NCBI RefSeq assembly: GCF_016654005.1
Contig: NZ_JAEPWN010000007.1
Coordinates: 124,001-188,000 of the forward strand
Length of the DNA: 64,000 nucleotides
Direction of reading: 5' to 3'
From: Brevundimonas nasdae
Lineage (GTDB): Bacteria; Pseudomonadota; Alphaproteobacteria; Caulobacterales; Caulobacteraceae
Of the stretch, positions 1-8,767 are shown piece after piece. Both the position numbers and the translations under genes were made by a program. Below the pieces are notes generated by a model. The model had not been told where the DNA came from and searched no databases. It saw only the letters and a list, made by a program, of their open reading frames with translations. Position 1 is the first letter of the stretch. Each line of letters starts with the position of its first letter.

Positions 1-609
1 GCGCGTCCTGCCTTTAGACCCGATGTCAACGAGGAGGCGACGGCGCTCGAACACTATTTCCCCGTCTGCCTGATCTTCAAGCACGAGGCGATCACAGAGA
101 TCCGACGCGTGTTCCCGTTCGACTCCGGAGCTTTCCAGGGTGGCCTTTACGGCGCCTTCATGCACCGCCGCATGAAGCTCGGCGACTTCGCGCTCGAGGC
201 GGAGACGTCGACACCCGCCCGCATGGTGGGACGGTTCTTCGGGACCAACGAAGCCTATCTGTTTTCCAGGGACCCTCTCGACAAGGACATTCCGGCCGAT
301 CATCTGGAGGCCCGGTCCTACGCCGCCCTGGCCGGCGCCAAGGGCGGCAATGCGATCGACAGCCGCGGATCCGGCGTGGAAATCCAGACTTCTGAGCCGA
401 TTTCGCTTCAGGGTATGCTCGACGCCGTCGTGCTGCCGCTGTCCTTTGTCGAGACCCAGACAGGTCGAAGCCTGCGCGACGCTGGCGTCGATCTTCTGCC
501 CTACAATACCATGGGGCGCACAAGGCCCTCGGAATGCATGGGGTCGATCACCGACATCTGCGCCGCTTTTTACGCCCGGCGCGACCTCATCCTTGGCGCA
601 GGCGGTTGA
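1..609 (+). CDS. Unrecognised protein, C-terminal part, cut by window start
   Basis: The reading frame is already open at base 1 and runs without a stop to TGA at 607-609, so only the last 202 residues are in the window. GTG at 109 is the first possible start inside the window, but the coding-like sequence before it suggests the true start lies outside. I see no motif I can name; the stretch around residues 36-50 is rich in Phe, Gly and Tyr. The stop overlaps the ATG of the next gene by one base (TGATG), so the two are probably translationally coupled and the protein is likely part of the defence-like operon. No function is proposed. Confidence 0.75.
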   Translation, partial: ARPAFRPDVNEEATALEHYFPVCLIFKHEAITEIRRVFPFDSGAFQGGLYGAFMHRRMKLGDFALEAETSTPARMVGRFFGTNEAYLFSRDPLDKDIPADHLEARSYAALAGAKGGNAIDSRGSGVEIQTSEPISLQGMLDAVVLPLSFVETQTGRSLRDAGVDLLPYNTMGRTRPSECMGSITDICAAFYARRDLILGAGG

Positions 610-2405
610 TGGCCTGGCTTGCGGGGTTTCTGACCGTCGGCGCGCACGACGACCCGACCCTTCTGTTTCCGGTGTTCAAGTCGTCCGCCGGTGCCAACAG
701 CCTACTTGTCCAGCGCATCGATGCCGACGACCGCGTTGTGGACTTCGACCTGATCTCGACCTCGGGCAGGCTTTGGATCACGGCGGAAGAACCGGTCGAG
801 GTTCAGGTCCGCGATCCGGCGCTCTGCGCCTTCAGGGACGAACGCGGGGACATCCACCTGGGGACTTTCCGGGAGATTGAGCATCGGGTGTCGCGTTTGC
901 TGGACGCCGGCGGTCTGTCCGACCAACCCCTGGCCGCCGCCGACCTCGCACTGTTCTTCGAGATGGGAAGCCGGCATCCGAGCGTCATCAAGGCTGCGTT
1001 CGGACGCCTGAGCCTGGCGTCGGATCGCGCGGGCAAGGTCTGGCGCGATACCCAGGTCTTCGCGCCCGCCGTCCGCCGGGACGTGCGGGCCGCCGCCCAG
1101 GAGACCGGCGAAGGCTGGCCGGTCGAGGACCTGGTCGTCCTTTCGCGCGAGGATGTGCTGGAGCTCCACATGCAGGCACCCTGGCCCGCCTTGCCCGACC
1201 TGGAAGAGACCCGCGTCCTGATGAAGATCTTCGGCCTGCGGGAGATCCGGGTCCTCAAACTCGCCATGGAGGGGCGCCGAGGGGCAGGTGACGCCGACTT
1301 TGTCATCGTTGGAACAGGGGGCGTCGCGCGGTCTGTATTCAAGGATCCCAAGTTCCGACGCTCCCCCATGCGGTGGAACGCCAAGGCCTCCGCAGACGGC
1401 CTCCTGGCATTGGGGAGAACAACGGACTGGAATGGGGGGGCGGCGCCGGATCGCCCGCTCTTTATCGCCGTGGCCCAAAGCGATCCCGAACAGATCGAGG
1501 TCGTGGTTGACGCCGCCCGGGCGGCCCCCCACCGCGCCGTCCAGCACCTCATCCAGATCCGGCCGGTCGGCCATGGGCCCCAAAAGCGCCAGAAGGTCCA
1601 GGTCGCAGCTCTCAAGCGCCTGGCTCCGACGTTCGGTGTCATCTGGGTCATCAACAACCACCGCGATCGCAACCTGCGCCACGCGCCTAATAATCTCGCG
1701 GCCAGCAGTTTCGCAGGCCGAATTGTCAAGGCTCTGGCGATCTCGCTGCTCAACCGTCACGGCCGTCTGCCGAAGCTCGAATGGGCCGGGCACGGCGTTC
1801 GTGAAGTTGGCGTTTTCGCGTTGGCCGGTACGGTCCGGGTGTGCCGGGACGAGGGCCGGGAGCGCACGGCCCGGCGGTTGCTTCATGAGATGGCCAGCGA
1901 GGAGTTCAGGCTCGACTCGGCGCGCGAGATCGTGGTGCTGCTGCCCTACGGGGTGGACGAGACCGAGCCCGAGGAGCCCGTGCGTTTCGGAGGCCGCGAG
2001 TACCGCGTCAGATATCTGTCCCGGATCGGCGCGGGCCGATCCCGCGAGGCCATCGGCTGGGCAGTTGATGTCCAGCTGTCGGCGGGTGATCCCGGCTGGT
2101 ACCGGCAGTTCTGCCTCGATCTGATGGCGGGCTATGGTTGGGAGCCGCTGCGCGATGAGGACCAGGCTATCGGTTTGGTGCGCGATGGCGACGCGTTACG
2201 GCTATGGTGGGCCAACACCGTGCCCGATCTGGAGCGTATCGTCTTCGAGCGGGCGGCATTCGATCGGCCGAACGAAGTCATCGTCACAAATCAGACCGTT
2301 ACGCCGGCTTTGGCGCGAGCAGCCGACGACAACGGCTGGTTACTGCTGCATCATGCCGAGATCAGCGCCTGGATGTCGCAGACGTTCAGTCCGCATGGCG
2401 GATGA
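609..2405 (+). CDS. Protein with degenerate Mrr-like C-terminal domain
   Basis: 598 residues, started at the ATG that overlaps the stop of the preceding gene. Most of the chain is unrecognised. Residues about 495-592 resemble the Mrr restriction-endonuclease fold in layout: a helix with GYGWE, a strand pair around RDGDALRLWW, and a final strand-helix with VIVTNQTVTPALARAADDNG, close to the usual Mrr pattern (I/L)VTNxxFTxxAxxxAxxNxI. The catalytic positions, normally an Asp in the first strand and QxK in the second, read AIGLV and LRLWW here, so the domain looks non-catalytic and may only bind DNA. This is inferred by eye from pattern similarity. It sits 142 bp upstream of the double ATPase gene and is probably co-transcribed with it. 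Confidence 0.6.
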   Translation: MAWLAGFLTVGAHDDPTLLFPVFKSSAGANSLLVQRIDADDRVVDFDLISTSGRLWITAEEPVEVQVRDPALCAFRDERGDIHLGTFREIEHRVSRLLDAGGLSDQPLAAADLALFFEMGSRHPSVIKAAFGRLSLASDRAGKVWRDTQVFAPAVRRDVRAAAQETGEGWPVEDLVVLSREDVLELHMQAPWPALPDLEETRVLMKIFGLREIRVLKLAMEGRRGAGDADFVIVGTGGVARSVFKDPKFRRSPMRWNAKASADGLLALGRTTDWNGGAAPDRPLFIAVAQSDPEQIEVVVDAARAAPHRAVQHLIQIRPVGHGPQKRQKVQVAALKRLAPTFGVIWVINNHRDRNLRHAPNNLAASSFAGRIVKALAISLLNRHGRLPKLEWAGHGVREVGVFALAGTVRVCRDEGRERTARRLLHEMASEEFRLDSAREIVVLLPYGVDETEPEEPVRFGGREYRVRYLSRIGAGRSREAIGWAVDVQLSAGDPGWYRQFCLDLMAGYGWEPLRDEDQAIGLVRDGDALRLWWANTVPDLERIVFERAAFDRPNEVIVTNQTVTPALARAADDNGWLLLHHAEISAWMSQTFSPHGG

Positions 2406-2547
2406 CCACGGCGATGGAGGGGCGGATTCAACCTGCGGGAGGACGAGACGACCTTGACCATGGCCTCTCCCCGAGCGCACCTGTAGGCGTCGAGGAGAAA
2501 CTGCCACCGGCGGGTCGATCAAAGGCGAGCAGGGCGATGGACGTGGC

Positions 2548-5046
2548 ATGAGCAAAAAGAATCTCGCCTTCAAAGTGTCGGCCAAGGCTGCGCGTCTTAT
2601 CGGGCGTGAGAATGTGGCGAACGCCGAAGGCGCGATCGTCGAGCTGGTGAAAAACACCTACGACGCCGACGCGGACCATTGCGTCATTCTGTTCCGCAAC
2701 CGGTTCCCGGCCCTGCCGGAGATCGCCAATCCCGACGATTACGTCTGGCTGTCGCTTCACCTTGTCGATCCCGCGACCTTCTACGAACCGGTCGAGGGCG
2801 GCTACCGTCTGCGCTCGGCGATCGACGAGGGCGAACGGGCCGCAGCCGACGCCCGTGTCGCCCAGAGCCGGGACCTCTGGATCATCGACAACGGCGACGG
2901 CATGACGGCTGACACCATCGAGAAGCACTGGATGGTCATCGGCACCAACTTCAAGGAGGAGAATATCTTCTCCGGCGACGGTCGGGTGCGCACGGGCGCA
3001 AAGGGGATCGGGCGGTTCGCACTCGACCGACTTGGCACGTTCTGCCGCATCCATTCCTCGGCGCTGGATCCCGCGGGCGACGTGACGTCCCTCGACTGGC
3101 AGGTGGACTGGAATGCCTTCGACGGCGCCGGAAAGGTGCTGGACGACGTCCAGGCCACTCTGTCGAGCGTGGACCAACCCGTCCAAGCCCTCGTCCAGAC
3201 CTTGCCGAGCTGGCCGGCCATCGAGGCGGCCCGAACGTCGGGGCGCAGTTGGAATACCGGCACCGCCATCTGCATCAGCGCCCTTCGGGACACTTGGGCC
3301 GCCAAGGACGTCGCAAGGCTCTTCAATTCCCTAGCCTCGCTGGTCCCGCCCGAGGAACAGAAGCCGCTGTCCATCACGGTCCTGGACGAGCAACTGCCGG
3401 ACTTCTACGGGGAGGTACGCTCCGAGACCCTCGATGATTTTGACTACAAACTCGTCGCCGAGGTCCGGTCCGACGGCGTCATCGACATCCGCATAGCGCG
3501 CAACGAACTCAGCGTGTTCGAACTGCCCAGCGAACTGTTTGACCTGCCGGACATGGCGGAGGCGCGATACCAGCTGGAGGCATTCCGGGCCGGAGAGATC
3601 CATTACGAACGACGGTTTACAGACTGGTTCCCGTCCGAAGGAGACCGGCAGATCGCCGCTCTCAAGGCTATCGGACCGTTCGAGTTTACGCTTCTGTTCT
3701 ACAAGCGCGCCAAGCTTGCGGCCGAGGACCAGCGGAAATATCCATACCGGAGCTTCCAGCCCGGCCCGCGCAAAAAGTGGTTGGACGAACAGGGCGGCAT
3801 CAAGATCTATCGCGACGACTTCCTCGTTCGACCCTATGGCGAGCCGAACGGTCGCGCCTATGACTGGCTCAGTCTTGGGCAGCGCGTCGCGCTGAACCCG
3901 GCGCCCGCGTCTCGCAAGGGCTGGCGCGTGAGCCCGCAGAGCCTGGCCGGCACGGTTAGGATTTCCCGGGCGCGCAATCCGGGCCTCTCCGATCAATCCA
4001 ACCGCGAAGGCGTAATCGAGAACGAGAGCTTCCGTCTGTTCCGTCAGCTCATCGTGCGCCTCGTGAAGGAGTTTGAGGACGATCGGAGCCACATCCTCTC
4101 CAACCTTCTGGAACTCGACAAGCGTCGCAACCCGGGTGAAGAGGCCAAGTCGGCCGGCGCGGTCATCGCGCGCAAGATCGATGAGAATCCGCGGACGGCG
4201 ACGGCCGAGGACGCGGTCACCCTGGCCGTCGCCTACAAGGTCCAGCGTGACGAGATCCGCGAGCTCAAGACCGAGCAGGGGATGCTCCGTTCGCTGGCGA
4301 CCCTGGGCACGGTGCTGGTCTCCTTCTCCCACGAGATCGGTCAGTTGCAGACCAGCCTGGGCGGTCGCGCCAAGACGCTTGAGGCCATCCTGACCCGACT
4401 GATCCCGCAGGGCGCGCTTGACGGCCTTCCTGATGCGGTCAACCCGATCAACACGCTCAACGAATGGGACGCCAGCGACCAGAAGGTGCGTCAATGGTTC
4501 GACTTCGCCCTGACCTCCGTGCGGGCGGACAAAAGAACGCGCAAGCCGATCAACATGCGTGACCACCTGCGCCAGATCGAGGCGACGTGGCGGCCATTCC
4601 TGGCGTCCCGTGAGGTTGCGTTCGAGGTCGAGTTCGAATCCGATTTCGATCCCTCTCTCTCGGGCTTCGAGATCGACCTCGACAGCATCTTCAACAACCT
4701 CATCCTGAACTCAGTGGAAGCCTTTGTGAGCCGGCGGCATCCAGGTCATCGATCTATCCGGGTGGTCGTCTCAGGTGGCGAAAACGGAGCCATCGACATC
4801 CGCTACACCGACTCAGGACCGGGCCTGGACCCGACGATCCCGGCAGAGCGCCGCATCTTCAACTTCGGCGAAACGACGAAGACCGGCTTGAACGGAAGTC
4901 CCGGCGGCACCGGGATAGGGATGTGGATCCTGGACTCGATCGTCGGCGAATATGGCGGCCAGGCCCGCGCCTTCCGTCCGGGCGACGGTTGGGGCTTCCG
5001 CATCGACATAACCTTGCCGACAGCGCCGGGGCGGACGGATGGCTAG
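2548..5046 (+). CDS. Double GHKL ATPase: MORC/Hsp90-like plus histidine-kinase-like
   Basis: 832 residues with two ATP-binding modules of the GHKL fold. The N-terminal one has the N-box ELVKNTYDAD (E32, N36, D39), DNGDGM at 114-119 and GAKGIGRFA at 150-158, as in the MORC/MutL/Hsp90 branch. The C-terminal one looks like a sensor kinase: an H-box SHEIGQLQ with His595, N-box NLILNSVEAF (N721), DSGPGLD, and GGTGIGMW from 786. The H-box lacks the usual Pro. There is no membrane segment, so it is cytosolic. MORC-like GHKL ATPases are known partners of prokaryotic restriction systems; fusion to a kinase-like module, with a receiver encoded next door, suggests that phosphotransfer controls the system. 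That role is inference. The stop overlaps the next gene by 8 bp. Confidence 0.85.
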   Translation: MSKKNLAFKVSAKAARLIGRENVANAEGAIVELVKNTYDADADHCVILFRNRFPALPEIANPDDYVWLSLHLVDPATFYEPVEGGYRLRSAIDEGERAAADARVAQSRDLWIIDNGDGMTADTIEKHWMVIGTNFKEENIFSGDGRVRTGAKGIGRFALDRLGTFCRIHSSALDPAGDVTSLDWQVDWNAFDGAGKVLDDVQATLSSVDQPVQALVQTLPSWPAIEAARTSGRSWNTGTAICISALRDTWAAKDVARLFNSLASLVPPEEQKPLSITVLDEQLPDFYGEVRSETLDDFDYKLVAEVRSDGVIDIRIARNELSVFELPSELFDLPDMAEARYQLEAFRAGEIHYERRFTDWFPSEGDRQIAALKAIGPFEFTLLFYKRAKLAAEDQRKYPYRSFQPGPRKKWLDEQGGIKIYRDDFLVRPYGEPNGRAYDWLSLGQRVALNPAPASRKGWRVSPQSLAGTVRISRARNPGLSDQSNREGVIENESFRLFRQLIVRLVKEFEDDRSHILSNLLELDKRRNPGEEAKSAGAVIARKIDENPRTATAEDAVTLAVAYKVQRDEIRELKTEQGMLRSLATLGTVLVSFSHEIGQLQTSLGGRAKTLEAILTRLIPQGALDGLPDAVNPINTLNEWDASDQKVRQWFDFALTSVRADKRTRKPINMRDHLRQIEATWRPFLASREVAFEVEFESDFDPSLSGFEIDLDSIFNNLILNSVEAFVSRRHPGHRSIRVVVSGGENGAIDIRYTDSGPGLDPTIPAERRIFNFGETTKTGLNGSPGGTGIGMWILDSIVGEYGGQARAFRPGDGWGFRIDITLPTAPGRTDG

Positions 5047-5734
5047 ACTGGTCTATATCGACGAGCAGGAAGCGGCGCGAAACGAGATGGTGCGCGCCGT
5101 CTTTATTTCCGGGCATTTCGAGGCCCATGACATCGTCGTCCTCGACCCCTCGCCGGACATGGCCGACACAATCTCCGAGATCGAGGCGCATCGTCCCGAA
5201 GCGTTGATCACCGACTACGTCCTGTCAGAACATAAGGCCGGTGTGGCCTATTCGGGGACGGAGCTCGTCCAGGCCTACCAGGCGCAGCGAAAGGCCTTCC
5301 CGTGTTTCGTGACGACGGGATTCGCTGCCGACGCGGCCGGGTCCGCGCCGCTTCAGGTCGATGTGAATTCGATCTACTCGAAGATCGAGTCTTTTCAGGC
5401 TCCGGATCCCGATGCGGCGCCCCAGTCCTTGCCGTTCTTCCTTCGCGTCAAGACCAAGATCGAGGCGCATCAAGCCTATATCGCTTTCCTAGAATCCAGC
5501 CTGCTCGCCCTGATCGAGGCCGGGTCCAACGGTCCCCTGAGCCCGTCCGAGGCCCAGAAACTGCTCGATATCGACGATGAGCTCGAGGCGATGCTCGGCG
5601 GAACCACACGGGTGCCGGCGGCAGTGAAGGAACAGGCCCTAGCGCCCTTGACGGCCATCGTCAGCAAGGCACAGCGGCTGGTCGCCGACCTGGAAGCGCT
5701 GTATCCTGACGACGAGGAGGCGCGCGGTGCCTAG
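5039..5734 (+). CDS. Stand-alone response-regulator receiver protein
   Basis: 231 residues. Residues 1-120 read as a CheY-like receiver: acidic pair D8/E9 (YIDEQ), phospho-acceptor D59 in LITDY, T92/T93 in FVTTGF, and K115 in IYSK. The remaining 110 residues are predicted helical, with no HTH or enzymatic motif, so the output is probably protein-protein contact rather than transcription. The start overlaps the ATPase stop by 8 bp and the gene end overlaps the HNH gene by 8 bp, giving strong coupling. It is probably the phosphorylation target of the kinase-like half of the preceding protein; this is inferred from gene order and motifs only. Confidence 0.85.
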   Translation: MARLVYIDEQEAARNEMVRAVFISGHFEAHDIVVLDPSPDMADTISEIEAHRPEALITDYVLSEHKAGVAYSGTELVQAYQAQRKAFPCFVTTGFAADAAGSAPLQVDVNSIYSKIESFQAPDPDAAPQSLPFFLRVKTKIEAHQAYIAFLESSLLALIEAGSNGPLSPSEAQKLLDIDDELEAMLGGTTRVPAAVKEQALAPLTAIVSKAQRLVADLEALYPDDEEARGA

Positions 5735-6323
5735 ACACGTCCCGATCCGCACGCCGGACGTGCCTGACCGGGCGCGCTACCAGGATTACAAGCCGCAGCT
5801 CCGGCAGGATTTCCTGCATGCCTGCGGCTACTGCGGGGACGGCGACCGGTTCTACGGCGGCCTGCCTGGTTATCACGTCGATCATTTCGCCCCGAAAAAG
5901 CGATTTCCGGCGCGCGAGTTCCTTTACACGAACCTCGTCTACAGCTGCCCTTACTGCAATCGCGGCAAGTCCGACAAATGGATCGGCGACGATCCGGATC
6001 AGTCACATGACGGACAGGCGGGGTTCATTGACCCGTGTCTTCCAGATTTTGACGACCATCTGGAGCGGGATGCTGAAGGGCGATTTGTCGCCAAGTCCGC
6101 AGTCGGCGGCTATATGATCACCCACCTGCGACTCTATCTGGACCGGCATCGGTTGATCTGGGCCATCCAGACCCTCCATGCCCTTCGGGAGCGGGCGCAG
6201 TCCCTCCGTCATCGCCTTAAGGCCGACGACGCCCGTTACGTCCCGCTCCTCGAAGCGATTGCAGAGATCTCCGAACAGATTGATGACTACAGCCGAGAGG
6301 TCTTTGGAGCGCCCGCGCAGTGA
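5727..6323 (+). CDS. HNH endonuclease, PtuB/Septu-like
   Basis: 198 residues from a GTG start with an AGGAGG-like site just before it, overlapping the receiver gene by 8 bp. The HNH fold is clear: zinc pair C33/C36 (CGYC), catalytic HVDH at 50-53, N69, and the second zinc pair C74/C77 followed by N78 (SCPYCN), then a downstream DP motif. The spacing and the HFAPKK segment resemble PtuB-type nucleases of Septu and retron defence systems. It is probably the nuclease effector of the operon, cutting DNA or RNA once activated. The C-terminal 90 residues are helical. The identity as an HNH nuclease is firm; the effector role is inferred from context. Confidence 0.9.
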   Translation: MPRHVPIRTPDVPDRARYQDYKPQLRQDFLHACGYCGDGDRFYGGLPGYHVDHFAPKKRFPAREFLYTNLVYSCPYCNRGKSDKWIGDDPDQSHDGQAGFIDPCLPDFDDHLERDAEGRFVAKSAVGGYMITHLRLYLDRHRLIWAIQTLHALRERAQSLRHRLKADDARYVPLLEAIAEISEQIDDYSREVFGAPAQ

Positions 6324-7920
6324 TCGGCTGAACGGCGTCGTCTACACGCCGGCACCGATCGCTGCCGCGCTTGTCGCGCTTCTCGATCACCTGGGCGTCG
6401 TCATGAGCGGGGACGTGCTCGAACCGAGCGTTGGCGACGGCGCTTTTCTGACGGCCTTGACCGACCATGGCGCTCGGCCCGAGCGGACCTTGGCCATCGA
6501 TATCGATCCTCAGCGGCTCAACACGCTCGCCGCTGGCCGTCCGGGGTTGGCGACCCATTGCGGCGATTTCATTCAGTATGTGCTGGATCGGCCCGGGTCG
6601 CGCTTCGACCTTATTGTCGGAAACCCCCCCTACATTCGGCGCAAGAATTTCGACGTCGGCTTCTCAGAGACCCTAGATGCGCTTAGCAAGCGCCAAGCCT
6701 ATCCTCGACCGAACCTGAAGAATGCCTGGGCCGCATTCGTTATAGCTGCGGAAAGCGTGCTGTCGCAGGACGGCGCCCTGGCCTTCGTCGTCCCCTATGA
6801 ACTCATGAACGTCGACTATGGGCTGGCGCTTCAGCGCGAGGTGTTTCCCAGATTCGAACGGATCGACATTCTGGTTCCCAAGGAGAAGGCGTTTAAACAG
6901 ATCGATCAGGATGCGGTCGTGATCATCGCCCGCCGCCGGGCGCAGGACCTCGGCGTCTTCGTGCACGATGTCGCCAATCTGGAGGTGAAGACCCTGGGGC
7001 ACGGCACGCGGATCGATTACGCTCCCGGGTCTCCGATCGCCATCAATCTCAAGGCGTTTCTTCTGACCGATCAGGCCGCCGCCCTGCTGCGACGAATCCA
7101 GTCCACAGCCCCGACGGTCGCCGATGTCTGTCGAAGCCACACCGGCATCGTCACCGCGGCGAACGACTACTTCATCCTGACGCGGGAAGCGGTGGAACGG
7201 CGAGAGCTTGCGGCCTGGGCGAAACCGATCCTCAAACGCAGCGCCTATCTTCCGTCGGGGCCGATCTTCACGGCCGAGGATTTCGCACGATTGAGCCAGA
7301 CCCTGCCAAGCCAGGTGATCGATTTCAACGGGTTTTCGCGCCAAGACCTGACCCCAGCGGCGGTTCGGTATGTGGAGGAGGGCGAGGCTTCAGGCGTGGA
7401 CGGGTCGTACAAGGCGCGAAATCGCCAGACCTGGTTTCACATTCCCATGACGCCGAAATCCCGCGGCCTCTTCTTCAAACGGTCCTTCGCCTATCCGCGC
7501 CTGTGTGTGAACGAGGCCGACGCCTATGTGACCGATACCGCCTATGTCATCCACATGGGCGAAGGCAGAACCGTCGAGGCGCTCTGCTACTCTTTCTACA
7601 ACTCTTTGACCCTGCTGTTCTGCGAAGTCCTGGGCCGCTTCTATGGCGGCGGTGTTCTCGAGCTGACTCCGAAGGAGTTTCGGGCCTTGCCTCTCTACTA
7701 CAGCGAGCCGACTCCTGCGGCCTTCAAGGACTTCGCCGCCGCGGAGCGATGGTCGGATCCGGAGCGGCTCGCGCTGGACGGCGATCAGCGGCTGATCGAG
7801 CAGCATGGCTTTTCGGTTGAGGACATGGCTGTCGTGCATGACGCCTGGCGGACACTTCGCGCTCATAGACTTCGTCATGGAGCGTCCGGGACCTTGTCCA
7901 AACAGCCCGCCCCGAAATAA
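6283..7920 (+). CDS. N6-adenine DNA methyltransferase, Eco57I-like
   Basis: 545 residues from the ATG at 6283, which overlaps the HNH gene by 41 bp; an in-frame start at 6178 would overlap far more. The SAM-binding motif EPSVGDGAF is at 47-55, the acidic loop AIDIDP at 71-76 and the catalytic NPPY at 114-117, which marks adenine-N6 methylation of the gamma class. The C-terminal half (from about 280) resembles the target-recognition region of Eco57I-type single-chain enzymes, but it has no nuclease motif. It is probably the modification or self-recognition component of the operon that starts upstream. It is the last gene of the group; 271 bp without a gene follow. Confidence 0.88.
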   Translation: MTTAERSLERPRSDRLNGVVYTPAPIAAALVALLDHLGVVMSGDVLEPSVGDGAFLTALTDHGARPERTLAIDIDPQRLNTLAAGRPGLATHCGDFIQYVLDRPGSRFDLIVGNPPYIRRKNFDVGFSETLDALSKRQAYPRPNLKNAWAAFVIAAESVLSQDGALAFVVPYELMNVDYGLALQREVFPRFERIDILVPKEKAFKQIDQDAVVIIARRRAQDLGVFVHDVANLEVKTLGHGTRIDYAPGSPIAINLKAFLLTDQAAALLRRIQSTAPTVADVCRSHTGIVTAANDYFILTREAVERRELAAWAKPILKRSAYLPSGPIFTAEDFARLSQTLPSQVIDFNGFSRQDLTPAAVRYVEEGEASGVDGSYKARNRQTWFHIPMTPKSRGLFFKRSFAYPRLCVNEADAYVTDTAYVIHMGEGRTVEALCYSFYNSLTLLFCEVLGRFYGGGVLELTPKEFRALPLYYSEPTPAAFKDFAAAERWSDPERLALDGDQRLIEQHGFSVEDMAVVHDAWRTLRAHRLRHGASGTLSKQPAPK

Positions 7921-8191
7921 GGCCAGTCTTCAACTTCCGATCAGACGATCGATCTTCTGGCAAAAGCGCCCGCTGTTTGATCTCGGCCGGTGGTTCTTCG
8001 AATTCACCGACACCGAACGCGGGGAGAAGAAGAAAGCAAAGTGGCGGTCTCGCCTGACCGATCCGCCAGGCAGATCGCACGGTCTCTCCCCGACATACCC
8101 CCCGCGCGCGGCTCGGCCGAATCGTCCGACGAGGGCCGGAGGTGATGGTCAAGATCACGGGGCGGACCAGCGACGGCGGTACATGACTAGA

Positions 8192-8413
8192 TCAACTAGC
8201 TGTTGTGTCTTTGGCCAAAAGCTCGAGCGGGGAGATCCCCAACACATCAGCAATTCGCTCGACAATTTTAAGGGTGGGATTACGCCGACCACGTTCGAGT
8301 TCGCCGACGTAGCTGTAGGCTAGCCCAACCTCGAGGGCCAACACTTCAAGCGTCATGCCGCGCGCATGCCGCGCAGCGCGTACGTTCCGTCCGAAATCGG
8401 AAGCTAACCCCAT
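8192..8413 (-). CDS. Small XRE-family transcriptional regulator (1)
   Basis: 73 residues from ATG at 8413, almost entirely one Cro/CI-type HTH: FGRNVRAARHARGMTLE, then the recognition helix region LAYSYVGELERGRRNPTL. An alternative start at 8431 adds six residues. The 8413 start is preferred because it aligns with the neighbouring paralogue and places the upstream palindrome at exactly the same distance (33 bp) in both genes. It is probably a DNA-binding repressor acting on its own promoter. It lies between the methyltransferase and the second XRE gene, all within an accessory region. Confidence 0.85.
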   Translation of the reverse strand: MGLASDFGRNVRAARHARGMTLEVLALEVGLAYSYVGELERGRRNPTLKIVERIADVLGISPLELLAKDTTAS

Positions 8414-8445
8414 AGGGTCTAGCGCAAGCAAGCGCGCGTCTCGGA

Positions 8446-8462
8446 CCAGTCACTATAGTAAC
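8446..8462 (-). promoter_or_regulatory. Shared near-palindrome upstream of XRE gene 1
   Basis: CCAGTCACTATAGTAAC. The core ACTATAGT is a perfect 8-bp palindrome, extended to GT(C)ACTATAGT(A)AC with one mismatched pair. The identical 17-mer occurs at 8768-8784. On the minus strand it contains TATAGT, a possible -10 element, so a bound repressor would block the promoter. Confidence 0.65.
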
Positions 8463-8480
8463 TGTCTCAATCATTGTGTT

Positions 8481-8735
8481 TTACCGAGGCGGATATTCGG
8501 AGCGAACACTCGTAGGTTTCTTTGACGCATCGGGGTCTAAAAGATGGTGCGCCTCCACTCCTAGGCATACCGAGAGCGCTTCGATCACTTTTAGGCTTGG
8601 GTTTCGCGCTGCTCGCTCAATCTGGCCGACATAACTGGGCGAGCGGCAGACAGCGTCCGCCAATGCCTCGATGGTTAGGCCACGATCCTGCCGGGCGCGC
8701 CGCACGTTGCGACCGAGGATCTCGCGCAAATCCAT
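8481..8735 (-). CDS. Small XRE-family transcriptional regulator (2)
   Basis: 84 residues from ATG at 8735. The HTH (GRNVRRARQDRGLTIEALADAV, then SPSYVGQIERAARNPSLKVIEAL) is clearly paralogous to the protein at 8192-8413. An in-frame ATG at 8762 would add nine residues, but it would place the start only 6 bp from the palindrome. The C-terminus has about 20 extra residues ending in Arg. It probably regulates itself and the neighbouring XRE gene through the shared operator. The sigma factor gene of the lasso cluster starts 100 bp away in the opposite direction. Confidence 0.85.
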   Translation of the reverse strand: MDLREILGRNVRRARQDRGLTIEALADAVCRSPSYVGQIERAARNPSLKVIEALSVCLGVEAHHLLDPDASKKPTSVRSEYPPR

Positions 8736-8767
8736 GGCGACAATCGCCAAGAACGCCGACATTCCAT

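Noticed and set aside
702..1886. Long minus-strand open frame (394 codons) inside the Mrr-like gene
   Set aside because: Antiparallel shadow of a high-GC gene; Gly/Pro/Arg/His-rich, no motif and no ribosome site, while the + frame fits the operon.
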